Assembly (NCBI GenBank): GCA_019925105.1
Contig: JAHGAU010000001.1
Location: 1,488,001 to 1,552,000, forward strand
Length of the DNA stretch: 64,000 nt
Source of the DNA: Niebla homalea
Lineage: Eukaryota > Ascomycota > Lecanoromycetes > Lecanorales > Ramalinaceae
Reading direction: 5' to 3'
The notes beneath the pieces were generated by a model. It was not told where the DNA came from. It was given only the letters and a program-made list of their open reading frames with translations, and made no database searches. Below are positions 22,882-32,300 of this stretch, one piece after another. The stretch's first letter is position 1; every line of letters begins with the position of its first letter. The translations under genes were made by a program, and so were the position numbers.

Positions 22882-24225
22882 ATGTTTGCAGACTCCCAAA
22901 ACGCTGAGTACCAAAGTAGAGGAACAGTAAAGACCTATTCACGTCACAAAGCCCAGTCCGAAAACACACCTCACGCTCATCGCCCTCACAAACGGGTATG
23001 CATGGACGACAGAGGTACCGCAATTGAGCATCACTTCAATCAGCATCTTCTCAAGGTTGACGAGCCGAGCGAGAGAGACGACCCGGTGAAGTCCGGTCAC
23101 GCAAGAGCCAATACAGAAGATGCAACCTCTTCACTCACAGCATCTTCGAGCCCGCCGCCATATGATGTTGCCGCCGTATCATCTGTTGCGCCCTCAGACG
23201 AGTCAGAGCTCTCGTCGCCACCTTCGTCACCCCCCGAATCACATCCCTTGCCCAAGGCTGGGGTCCGCCGACCCACCTTTTCATTCCTCAAACGCAAGAG
23301 ATCATTCGACCGCTGCGATTCTAAACCGCGACCGCTGTCCGAAACGTCGTCGAATATTCAGAGGCCGCACTGCGCGCGCCAGAAGAAGCCTTTGACGCAG
23401 ATGCAGATCGATGTCGGAAGCGACATACGGAAGACATGTCGATCTTGCGGAATGGAGTACATTCCGAGCAATAAGGAGGATCTGGCGCTACACAGGGACT
23501 TCTGTGGAATCAACGCCATCGGCGTAGATGTGGGAAAATCCTTTGTTCAAGACAGCACCCTGAGACGGGTGATGTGTAGGCGGATTGGTAAGGATGACAT
23601 GATAGAGGTTGTCGTCATTGACCGACGAAGCTCCCCAGCAGCCCAAAGGAAGCTGTTGAAGATCCTCGAAGTTGTCAATGTGGAACTTTCGGCAGCCGTG
23701 ATATCCGAGGAGACCTTATGGGGTCTGCAAGAGTCATCCAGCCAGGATTCGAATCCGCTTGGCAGGCGTGGTGGCCGGCGTGACCAACCAAGCAAAGCCG
23801 GAGATTCCTTCAAAGCATTCCTTCACCTCCAAGGAGAGCGCTGTGTGAGCGTCTGCCTGGCCGAGAAAGTCAGCCGCGCTTTCCCAGTGATCGACGTGCG
23901 CCCACAAGCTGGGATAGTCAACGCAGCATCCTCTGGCATCTCATCGGGCTCGTCGCTATCTGTATCGACATCCGCGAACATTGCGCTCCTCGGCATCTCG
24001 CGGATATGGGTGTCGAAAGCGTATAGACGTCAAGGACTAGCGTTTGCCATGTTAGAGTCGGCAAGGAACAACTTCTTTTACGGACTCCAAGTGCCCACGA
24101 ATCTTATGGCTTTCAGCCAGCCCACCGAAAGCGGCGGAAGGCTGGCCAAACGCTGGTTCCAGGCAGAGACAGGTTGGCACATATATGACGGCGATCCGCA
24201 GACGGGCCGGGCGACCCAAGTCTGA
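22882..24225 (+). CDS. ECO1: Sister chromatid cohesion acetyltransferase
   Basis: Acetylates cohesin Smc3 in S phase to lock sister chromatids together. Single exon, 447 residues. The N-terminal ~170 residues are disordered, with Ser/Pro clusters (SSPPSSPPESHPLP). A C2H2 zinc finger follows: CRSCGMEYIPSNKEDLALHRDFC (about 190-212). The C-terminal acetyltransferase fold shows GISRIWVSKAYRRQGLAFAML, with the RRQGLA acetyl-CoA loop, and ends NLMAFSQPTESGGRLAKRWF. An in-frame GTG upstream is not a start; the first ATG is at 22882. Its stop codon is only 5 bp from the convergent stop of the next gene. Confidence 0.93.
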   Translation: MFADSQNAEYQSRGTVKTYSRHKAQSENTPHAHRPHKRVCMDDRGTAIEHHFNQHLLKVDEPSERDDPVKSGHARANTEDATSSLTASSSPPPYDVAAVSSVAPSDESELSSPPSSPPESHPLPKAGVRRPTFSFLKRKRSFDRCDSKPRPLSETSSNIQRPHCARQKKPLTQMQIDVGSDIRKTCRSCGMEYIPSNKEDLALHRDFCGINAIGVDVGKSFVQDSTLRRVMCRRIGKDDMIEVVVIDRRSSPAAQRKLLKILEVVNVELSAAVISEETLWGLQESSSQDSNPLGRRGGRRDQPSKAGDSFKAFLHLQGERCVSVCLAEKVSRAFPVIDVRPQAGIVNAASSGISSGSSLSVSTSANIALLGISRIWVSKAYRRQGLAFAMLESARNNFFYGLQVPTNLMAFSQPTESGGRLAKRWFQAETGWHIYDGDPQTGRATQV

Positions 24226-24230
24226 GCATT

Positions 24231-25205
24231 TCACGGGCTGATGATATCTGCCGGGTTTAAAAATGAATGATCTCTGCCATCGAAGCTTTGCAAGGATTGT
24301 CTAACCCTCATTTCTTGAAGCAAGCAATTCATGTCATTGGCTTCTTTCGACAAGCCCGAAAGAGGCTCCACGGCAAGAGTCTTGCCACTGCGTAGCATTT
24401 GTTCAAATCTGTGGGTGAGGGGATCTCTTAGGACAGTGCTCTCAGTGATGGAATCTGAGAAGTCCGTATTGTCTTTTGAAGGAATGAAGAAGCAGGTGCA
24501 ATGGCCAACGCTTCCTTGGGACAAAATCTGCTCGATCATAAAGCCCATGAAAGTAAGAATGTGTACATTGATGTGCATCCCTAAAGCCAGGAAGTCAAGC
24601 CGGGGCAGGAGCTGAATCATGTTTCCAATCTCATCGAATGCGGCTTTGTACCTGTAAACGTATCTGAGCCTCTCTAGCTCCATTGGGATCAAAGCTCCAC
24701 CCCGATCCGAGCATGCCTGTAACCACTTGCTCAGACCATAGAATTGTGCATCAGAGGATCTTCGGAGGTATGCATCGACGCCGACCAAACCACCGAGGCA
24801 TGGAAAACTGAGGTACAGCTTTGACATATCGAGCAAATTCGAGTGTCTGAACATGTCCGAAACAAGCAAACGCTTGTTTTTGGGATGAGCCCAGTAGCCA
24901 TGGTCCCAGGAGAAGAGGATAAACGATTCCAAGTCAGGCCGGCTTTCGTTCATGGGCAGTCGAGCTTCGTTGGGGTGCTTGATATAGATAGCAAAGAAGT
25001 TTTTCCCATAGAGTAATTCAGCGGCTTCTTGATGGATTCGCCGATTCACAAAGAGGATTGCTGGACAATGGCCTCGATGCCATTTGACGGGGTAATCGTC
25101 TGCCTCTAATACGCTCTCGTAGGTCGAGTATGGTAATACGAGATCATAGATTAGTAGACGAATTTCAGAAGGCAACCTCAAGAGGCTGTTCATCTCATGA
25201 TTCAT
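24231..25205 (-). CDS. F-box-like / 2EXR-type fungal protein of unknown role
   Basis: Single exon, 324 residues. The N-terminus LLRLPSEIRLLIYDLVLP, followed by LFVNRRIHQEAAELLYGKNF, is the typical opening of a large filamentous-ascomycete family annotated as F-box-like or 2EXR. The remainder (lysine-poor, many aromatic residues) has no motif I recognise. By family analogy it might be a substrate adaptor for ubiquitin ligases, but no experimental role can be claimed. Convergent with ECO1, 5 bp between stops. Confidence 0.75.
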   Translation of the reverse strand: MNHEMNSLLRLPSEIRLLIYDLVLPYSTYESVLEADDYPVKWHRGHCPAILFVNRRIHQEAAELLYGKNFFAIYIKHPNEARLPMNESRPDLESFILFSWDHGYWAHPKNKRLLVSDMFRHSNLLDMSKLYLSFPCLGGLVGVDAYLRRSSDAQFYGLSKWLQACSDRGGALIPMELERLRYVYRYKAAFDEIGNMIQLLPRLDFLALGMHINVHILTFMGFMIEQILSQGSVGHCTCFFIPSKDNTDFSDSITESTVLRDPLTHRFEQMLRSGKTLAVEPLSGLSKEANDMNCLLQEMRVRQSLQSFDGRDHSFLNPADIISP

Positions 25206-25648
25206 GGTGCTCGTTGCGAGTGCGTATCAGGTGGTGAGAGTGAAAGTTGAGTCGTATGACTTCTCAACGATGCATTTGTGGTGAGAATTGCAGCCTAGAG
25301 CCACCACTGTTCCTCTAGCGCTAGCAGAGATCAACAAAATGATGAGGTGGGCTTCGTAGGATCTCTGGATTCGACTTTGATGAGGGAGTAGAGCTGCTTA
25401 GAGCTCTAAGAAGGTAGAGGAGAAATCAGCGGGACCATGTACTGGACGGAAAAGCGGAGAGAGCAGAGGGCCGAGAGAGAGCTGTCAGATTGGTCTAAGA
25501 ATGGGCAACTCAGGAGTGGTAGTTGCAACCCTCTGATATTAGAGCACCATATTTATTAGCATCCGAGTGTAGAAATGATTTCTAAAATGCTGAATTTTCA
25601 TATCATTGTCGATGATCAACATCACAACTCGATCGCTTGTATCTCGTG
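25206..25648. promoter_or_regulatory. Divergent promoter, F-box-like gene / proline-rich gene
   Basis: 443 bp between opposed starts, purine-rich (repeated GAGAG/AGAG blocks near 25400-25480). No gene or canonical TATA box seen. Confidence 0.35.
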
Positions 25649-27360
25649 ATGTCAGCCAGCACCAACCCATTTCGCCGTAATAGGAACCATGACACCCCCG
25701 AACATACCTTCCACACAATTGAAGCCACGCCCGCTCCACTCCATATCCCTCCCATAGACACCGGTCAGCAGAAGCTCACACTCTCTCTGTGATACCTGTA
25801 ATCATAACTGTGCTGACCCTTACAGACGTCGCCCGTCCATCTAAGGGCAGGGCTGGAAAGACCGTCCGCATAATATCACCGCATTCAGCTTCCGAGGATG
25901 CAGCAGAACATGATCTTCCAATTGGAACACCACCTCGATCACCTTCCGTACTATGGTCCCCGCCCCCTGCACCCTCGTCACCACCCAATCCGGAAGAGAG
26001 GATAAACCAAGATCCATTCACCTCCAGCTTTCAATTGCAACAGAACCAGAGCGAAGATCCACAGACATATTCGAACACTCTAGCGAATCGAGACGAACGT
26101 CCAATCCCGTCACAAGCTTCGATATTCTCGGCAGACCATGTGGGACAGACGGTGAAGGTTTCGGGCGCGATTTCAAGGACCGAGGAATCAACCCGGAAGG
26201 ATGACTCGAAAGGCATTCGGCAACACTACGATGTCGACGACTTCAAAAAACTTCTGCTTACGGGAGAAAAGCCGCGGATTGCTGAGCAGAGCACGGCTGA
26301 TCTGACCACTGCTGTGTCAGTTAGCCACCCTGAAGTTGGAGACCATGACATAGACAGTGAGACTTCTTCAGTCTTGCGGGCTCCCTTGGGATCAGCCATT
26401 AGCCAGTTCAACCAGACCGGAAGAAATCTTCGAACTCAGTCTGACACAGATAGCGAGCAGGGAAGTCATGCTGTAGCTTCGTTACCAACAGCTGAGAAGT
26501 TGAAGCCGGCAGCTCCGAGACCTCGCCATGGCAGACTTGTAACGCCGGATGTACCGCAAACAGTATCCTTTGAGGATCCTGCCGTCTCGCATGCCTCCAC
26601 CGATAATCCAACCATGACTGACCCACGCCGTCCGGCAACAAGAGATCAGGCCTCTCACCCTCCTTCCCAAAGACCGCTGCCCAGCTTGCCCAGACTCAAT
26701 TCCAATCCGATCCCCCTGCTTCGCTCACGGACGGTAGAAGATGTTTCGAACCCTGCATCAGAACGACGACCGGTGCCGCATCCACCTCCTACGCGAAGAC
26801 AGGGAGCGATGCGCCCAACTTCATCCATCATCGATCCTAACTGGTCTACACCAGGCCAGCAGACCATGGCTGTACCCACAAACCCACCCTCACAGCAGAC
26901 CGACGATCTAAAGCCAGCTCCACCTCCTCCTCGGCGGTCTGGTAGAGCCAGGAACGATTCGTTGTCTGCTCTGCCAACGACAAATTCGCTCCCCACTTCA
27001 TCCGATCAATCTATCTCGTCAGCTGCAGGATCCATCTCTACACCGCCATCACAAAGTCCGTCTTTGATGGCAACAGGAAAGCCCACGCATACATCGCCCC
27101 ATACAGGTTCCCCATCAATGCCTCCGCCTCCTCCTCCACCACGCAGGAGAGGCTCCAGCCAGGGAAGCTATACCCCCTCGAGACTGAGTGGGGATTACCG
27201 TCAGATGGTCGCGCAACGACCTAGAGGAGACTCCGGTGCTTCGTCGATCTCTCAATTGCACATGACGCCGGAGGAGCCTGGCTCTGAGAGAAAAGATGTG
27301 TTAGCTGACCTCTCGGCCCTTCAACGAGAGGTGGATGAGTTTAGGGGCAAAATGAGATAA
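25649..27360 (+). CDS. Proline/serine-rich disordered protein, unknown function
   Basis: Exons 25649..25763 and 25826..27360; 549 residues. The first exon is recovered by splicing (62-bp intron, phase 1) and begins MSASTNPFRRNRNHDTPEHT. Nearly the whole chain is predicted disordered, with class-II-like SH3 ligands (PPPPPPRRRGS, RPLPSLP, APPPPRRSGRARN), suggesting a cytoskeletal or signalling scaffold. One short ordered-looking segment, DVDDFKKLLLTGEKPRIAE (about residues 190-210), and a C-terminal helix (VLADLSALQREVDEFRGKM) stand out. I do not recognise the family; function is not assigned. Confidence 0.75.
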
Positions 27361-27773
27361 TGTCTAACACATCTTTTGGGGCCGAGGAACCGGGTGGGCC
27401 ATCGACTGGCTCTCGTCGGGCATGCATTTAGAGATGAACTCAGCTCGTCTTTCAACGCTACTGACGTGGAATTGAGCATGCAGAGAATGCAGAAAGAGAA
27501 ACACAACCGTAAAATTGGATGTGATAGGAACTTTCATTGATATTCATTTTCCCCACAGAGGCTATACATGTGATACAGCAAACACAAACACAAGATCTAA
27601 ACGCCTCATGACGCGCAACGCCTCCGCCATTGCTCTGACCAACGACCGCGACGACCCAGAGACTAACCACCGCGTCTTGTCCACCTTTAACCAATATCCT
27701 GACAACAACTTCCATGGCGAGAAGCATCATCATGTCCTAACTCCATGCACGAAATCACAGCAAAATAGGCTGA
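27361..27773. other. Intergenic region between convergent 3' ends
   Basis: 413 bp downstream of the proline-rich gene and of histone H1. No supported gene; probable terminators of both. Confidence 0.5.
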
Positions 27774-28966
27774 TCAAGCCTCGGCAGCAGGCGCCGCTGG
27801 TGTTGCAGACTTCTTAGGGGTAGCAGACTTCTTTGCCGGTGTGCTGCTTGGGGTCTTCTTCGCCTTCGGCGCAGCTGCTGCCTTCTTTGCAGGTTTGGCT
27901 GGCTTTGCTGGGCCTTTAGTCACGCGACCAGACTTGGTCTTCCCAAGAACCTTCTTCTCATCGCTTACAGCCGGTGCCTGTACATGTGTCAGCGCGCTTT
28001 GTCTGGGTCAAAAAGCAATGCGTCTTGAGATGAGGTGTTGAAACTTACAGCAGCCTTGCTCTTCCTCTTTGCGCCGGTGTTAGCGGTGGATTTTGTGTTG
28101 GTGGCAGCAGCGGCAGGCTTTGCAGCTTTCTTAGTTGCGGTCTTGGGCGCAGCCTTCTTCTTAGGTGCTCCAACTGATGCTTTCTTGACCACGGGAGCCT
28201 TCTTAGTGGCGGATGTCTTCGCAGTCTTCGTGGCGGCAGGCTTCTTGGTCGTGGTCGAAGCAGGCTTGGGGCCAGCAGGCTCTTTCTTGGCCAGCTTCAC
28301 GGTACCGGAAGGACCTGTTGGCACAACAGATTAGCGAAATGGACTATGGGATTTGCAGATTGTTGATTGGGTTTGGCATACCCTTTGGCTGCGCAAATTC
28401 GCCCTTTTCAACGCCAGACTTGATGGCCTTGTTGAACATGTTGTCAAATGAAGCGCCAGACTCGAGCCCCTTGTTGTTGGCCAGGACATATTGCTTTAGC
28501 TTGGCCCGACTAAAGAGAGCAGCAGGTCAGTCCGTGTCCAGATATCAAAAAGCGCGACGGGCAGGTAAACAAAGCAGGCACTGACAAGGGCGGTGAGCTT
28601 ACCTGCTTCCATTGCGTTCTTTGAGCTATGGAGACATGAGACGCGTCAGCTTCGAGATAAGGTACGAGTTGGCTGTGGTGTTGTTGTCGACATTGGGGGT
28701 GGTCATAATGGCCCAGCCAAATGCGCCGATCAAAACAAAGGAAACGCGATGCGGGATAAACCAACCGTGATGATGGCATGCTTGACCATTTCTGCGACAA
28801 ACAATCAGTATACACATGCGATGACCAGCCCCGAAGCTTTGCGAGACTCGCGACAACTTTCCGGGTGGGCAATGTTGGCGACGACATTACCTTTGTAGCT
28901 GCCATGAAGAGGCGGGGCGGCGGTCTTGGGCTTGGCCGCGCCGGTGGATGCTTTCTTCGCAGGCAT
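27774..28966 (-). CDS. HHO1: Histone H1
   Basis: Linker histone. Six exons: 28966..28891, 28791..28766, 28625..28603, 28509..28382, 28314..28049 and 27977..27774; 723 nt, 240 residues. The first exon gives MPAKKASTGAAKPKTAAPPL. The globular winged-helix domain is MVKHAIITLKERNGSSRAKLKQYVLANNKGLESGASFDNMFNKAIKSGVEKGEF in outline (residues about 27-80), spread over five exons including ones of 26 and 23 nt. The long Lys/Ala/Pro tail (TKKPAATKTAKTSATKK, SATPKKSATP) binds linker DNA. Introns are longer (67-140 bp) than elsewhere in the window. A TATA-like box lies about 150 bp upstream. Confidence 0.93.
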
Positions 28967-30496
28967 GGTATATGGTGGGTATAGATCTGGTCGCGTGTCG
29001 ATGAGGAATCGAATGAGATGCTGAACGGCTGGATTCGAGTCAAAGAATGGATGGCTATCTGGCTGATTGTGGGAAGGAGTGGGTTCGAGGGAGGCGCGGG
29101 GTGTCTCCGCTTCTTGTATATATATGGCCGCCGTAGGGCTGTGATTATTCCAATAACATGGCGCTAATCCGTATTCCGTAGAATGTATTAGGCTTTTTGT
29201 CAGATGAATTTTATTTTGTTCTCGGATTCTTGCTGTTCAATAATAATAACTGGTTGGAAAGATTGCTTGTCTCGAGTGCTGTCAAGCAAAAAAGGAGTGC
29301 AGACGCGGAGAACGTTGACAGTCTTTCTCCCCCTTTTTTCCCCCCACCTCCCTTTTCGTCACCCTCTGGTTGTGTGCAGAGTTCGTCCTTGCCGACTCAC
29401 CATCACTCTCAATAATGTTGAGATATCCAACTCTTTCGCATTATGCATGAGATTTGACATACCAGCTATCACCTACTCCGTTCTACAATCCATACGAAGA
29501 CTCCTTCGCTATCCTGACATCTTCTTCTTCTTTGATCTGCATCATTGATGATATCCCTTCTTCCCAGGCCCCCCCAAGGCTCATCCCCGTCCTTGTGTCC
29601 AACAGCCTACCTAGGTAGGCAACAAAACAAGAATTCCTTTATTGCGAGCTACAACGAAGATTCATCTTTTTGCGTAAAAGAAAAAAACGGTCATGTATAC
29701 ATGAGTCCGAATCCCAGAAAGCCTGCTTGACTACTGAAGTTGGAGTTGTTGCATCGACTCATGGACGAGTTGGATACTTAACGTAGCTACTAGACAAGAA
29801 ATGATCTGATGATGATGATGAATCAGCGCCTTCCGTTCCGTTTCTGCGATCTCTTCTTTTGCAAAAAGAGGTGGGGGGGGCCAAGGCAAAAGCCTACCAC
29901 ACCAACCGCGTTGATAATCTCTTCCTTGCAAATGTTCAGTCCTTCCACAGCAGCTCGGTGGGTTCCAATCTCAATCGGTGAGTCATATTCCTTCTTTCGA
30001 AGGGTGTTTGCACTGTGTTGCGCAGCCAGCCGACCGACATTATTGCTTCGGCCCTTCCTGGTGCCTGGGCGCAGAAATGGCCCTGTACACAAAATAGCGA
30101 GCACCCTCGAAGCGGACTCGGTGTGGCTTGATCGGGTACTGTACCCCTACAGATATGTCAAGTGTTTGTGTTCTGGCGTACGGGCAGCAGTGCAGCATAT
30201 TGAGGGTGTTCTTGGACAAGGGATGGAAAGGGGCTGTGCAGTCCAGGCCTGTGAGGCCGTGACTTGACTTGTGGAAGGCCAAACGCGAATAAGCGAAGGA
30301 AGAGATGGACGCGCGGCATGCCTTGATTGTTCTGCAATTGTTGAGAAAGCCGCCGCAGCAGTCTCAGTCAAACTTGTTACCTAGCTTCAATTGGATGCTA
30401 AACTGGATTGAATTCCCATGAGTCCCCTGAGCGCCGCGCTATATCGAGGTGAACTGAAGCAAGCTCGCAGCAAGTCATCTTGCCTCCCGTCAATCT
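28967..30496. other. 1.5-kb intergenic region between H1 promoter and FEN1 3' end
   Basis: Largest gene-free stretch. It holds the H1 promoter (TATA-like box at 29116-29127), a C/T-rich run near 29320-29360, a (GAT)n microsatellite near 29807-29820 and a run of eight G at about 29872. A minus-strand open frame (29823-30104, 93 codons) has plausible composition but no recognisable family, so it is not called a gene. Confidence 0.5.
29116..29127 (-). promoter_or_regulatory. TATA-like box of histone H1
   Basis: CCATATATATAC on the H1 strand, about 150 bp upstream of its ATG, in an otherwise G/C-rich stretch. Position and sequence suit a TATA element of a highly expressed gene. Confidence 0.5.
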
Positions 30497-31844
30497 TCAA
30501 GCGTTCATCTTCGGCTTCGCTTTCGCTGCTTTCTTCTCTTTGGCCTCGACCTTGGCCTTCTTCTTCTTTTCCTCTCTTTTCTCCTCGTTCTTCCTCTTCA
30601 AGCTCGCAACCTCCGCCTCGGTCTTCTGCTTCGGCTTGAAAAATCCCTCCAGCCGGGCCTGTTGCGCCGTCTTCAGATTCTTCGACAGCCTCGACGCCGC
30701 GTTTCTCACCCTATCCTCCGAGAAACCCTTCTCGGTCACGAGGAAATTGACGAGACCCTCGGTATCGGGGGCATTCCACTTGAAATCGCATTCGTCGTGA
30801 TCGGCGGCGCGCACGTCCGGGTCGAAGAAGAGCGCGCGCGCGTCCTGGAAAGGCCAGTCTTCGGGTATGGTGTACTTCTTTTTCGGGTCGTTCTTGATGT
30901 GCTCAACCACCTTCTCAAGCGTGCCATGTTCTTTGATCAGATTGTATGCCGTTGAAGGACCGATCTTGGGTATTGGATCCAGGTAATCGCAGCCGAGGAG
31001 GATGCAGAGATCGACGAACTGTTGACGATCCATAGCCAGGCCAGCGAGTACCCGATCCAGGTGGATCTCTTGAATAGGCTCCTTGCGCTGCTCGCTGAAA
31101 GTGAGGTGACGCAGGAGAATGGGTGATTCGAAGCAAAGGGTGTCCATGTCCTCCGACGCCGCTGCATACACCTTCCCGGCTCTTGCCAACACCGCACACT
31201 GGGCCTCCGCTTCCGTTGGCGCAACGATATAAGGCACCCCCATCAGATTGAGCAGCTTCTTGCACTCGTCATTGTGTTCCCTCGTGACTCGGACCGTGCG
31301 TCGGGAGAACCTTTCCACTTCCTCCGCCGTCCCCGTCTCCTTGGCTTCCTCGTGGGCTTCAGTGGCCTCACTCTTGCGTGCAAACCGTTTCGCCAGCTCC
31401 CCCGACTTGAGTTTGGGAGGGGCGCCGTCGAAGACGTAGAGAGGTTTGATGCCATTATCGACAATGCGTAATGTACGGTAGAACATCCCCATCAGATGCG
31501 AGGTGGTCTCACCGGACTCGTTCATGAGCTGTTCACCATTGGAGCGGACGGCGATGAGGAAGCTGTAGATGCTCATGGAGCTGGGAAACACGGTTAGAAT
31601 GGCCGTGGCGCAGACGCTCTGGAGGGGTGGAGTGAGCGTACGCATCCTGTGCCGAAGTAAGCAAGGACCCGGAACGGAAAGGCTCGACACTCACAATGGC
31701 AACTTTCCTACCGAAATGGTTCTTGATCTCGCCCGTCTTGATCGCGTCCGGGGCATGTTCCTGGATGACTTGGGAAAGCTCTACAAACAATTAGGAGGCA
31801 GGCGGCAGAAAAGAAGTTCCAGCATACTCACGCTTAATACCCAT
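30497..31844 (-). CDS. FEN1: Flap endonuclease 1
   Basis: Removes 5' flaps during Okazaki-fragment maturation and long-patch base-excision repair (yeast Rad27). Exons 31844..31832 (13 nt), 31780..31695, 31646..31642 (5 nt) and 31580..30497; 395 residues, the family length. Joined N-terminus: [19 protein letters not shown], then [20 protein letters not shown]. Metal ligands visible: Asp in AIDAS, Asp in [11 protein letters not shown], Glu pair in TEAEAQC, Asp pair in ASEDMDTL, Asp in GCDYL. The helix-hairpin-helix is [13 protein letters not shown], the PCNA box is RLEGFFKP, and a Lys/Glu-rich nuclear-localising tail follows. The third exon is a microexon (separate entry). Confidence 0.95.
31642..31646 (-). 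other. 5-nt microexon of FEN1 encoding catalytic Asp
   Basis: The exon is GATGC, flanked by CACAG on its 5' side (48-bp intron 31647..31694) and GTACGC on its 3' side (61-bp intron 31581..31641, with branch site CTAAC). Including it gives ATT-GAT-GCC-TCC-ATG, i.e. the invariant IDASM with the metal-binding Asp (Asp34 in human FEN1). Skipping it shifts the frame. Confidence 0.85.
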
Positions 31845-32300
31845 GGTGACAAGGGGGATTGCAGTATCTATTGGTGTTGAAGAAGACCGAGGATGGGAAA
31901 GATGAACAATAGGTAGTAGAGGCTAGTGGAGGCAGCATTAAGAGAAATGACGTCAGACGCGACGCGAAACTGCCCCTCCAAGCCCCTTTCGGCCAACGCC
32001 GCCAGGGCTTTGCATAGGCAGCCTTCGCGTGCCCATTTGACTGAGCACCACCACGATACTACAACGCTTTGTATCAGAGATCAGATCTGTCAAGCTCGTG
32101 ACGTATAAAATTTGGCAGACCGTACACTAATGTGATGGTCGGACATAGTCTATGCTCTTCGCGCCAATTGTACGAATGAGAAGTCGTGCATGTTATCTCT
32201 TCCTTACATGCCAGCAAAATTATGGGATCCAACAGCCGATATCGAACATTTATATCTACACATTTTGAGCCGTAGCAAACTTCCAATGTCAACAGTTCGA
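31845..32300. promoter_or_regulatory. FEN1 promoter / GCDH 3' flank
   Basis: 456 bp between two minus-strand genes. It carries a CRE and tandem MBF-like sites (separate entry). No gene seen. Confidence 0.45.
31948..31967. promoter_or_regulatory. CRE plus tandem MBF-like elements upstream of FEN1
   Basis: TGACGTCA, a perfect CRE/ATF palindrome, at 31948-31955, followed by ACGCGA at 31957-31962 and again at 31962-31967, about 105-125 bp upstream of the FEN1 ATG. These fit S-phase (MBF/E2F-like) and damage-responsive control, inferred from motif only. Confidence 0.45.

Noticed and set aside
23745..23756. GGATTCGAATCC, like a tRNA B box
   Set aside because: It is a palindrome inside the ECO1 coding sequence, with no A box or cloverleaf around it.
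29807..29820. (GAT)n run
   Set aside because: Only four to five units in non-coding DNA; an ordinary microsatellite.
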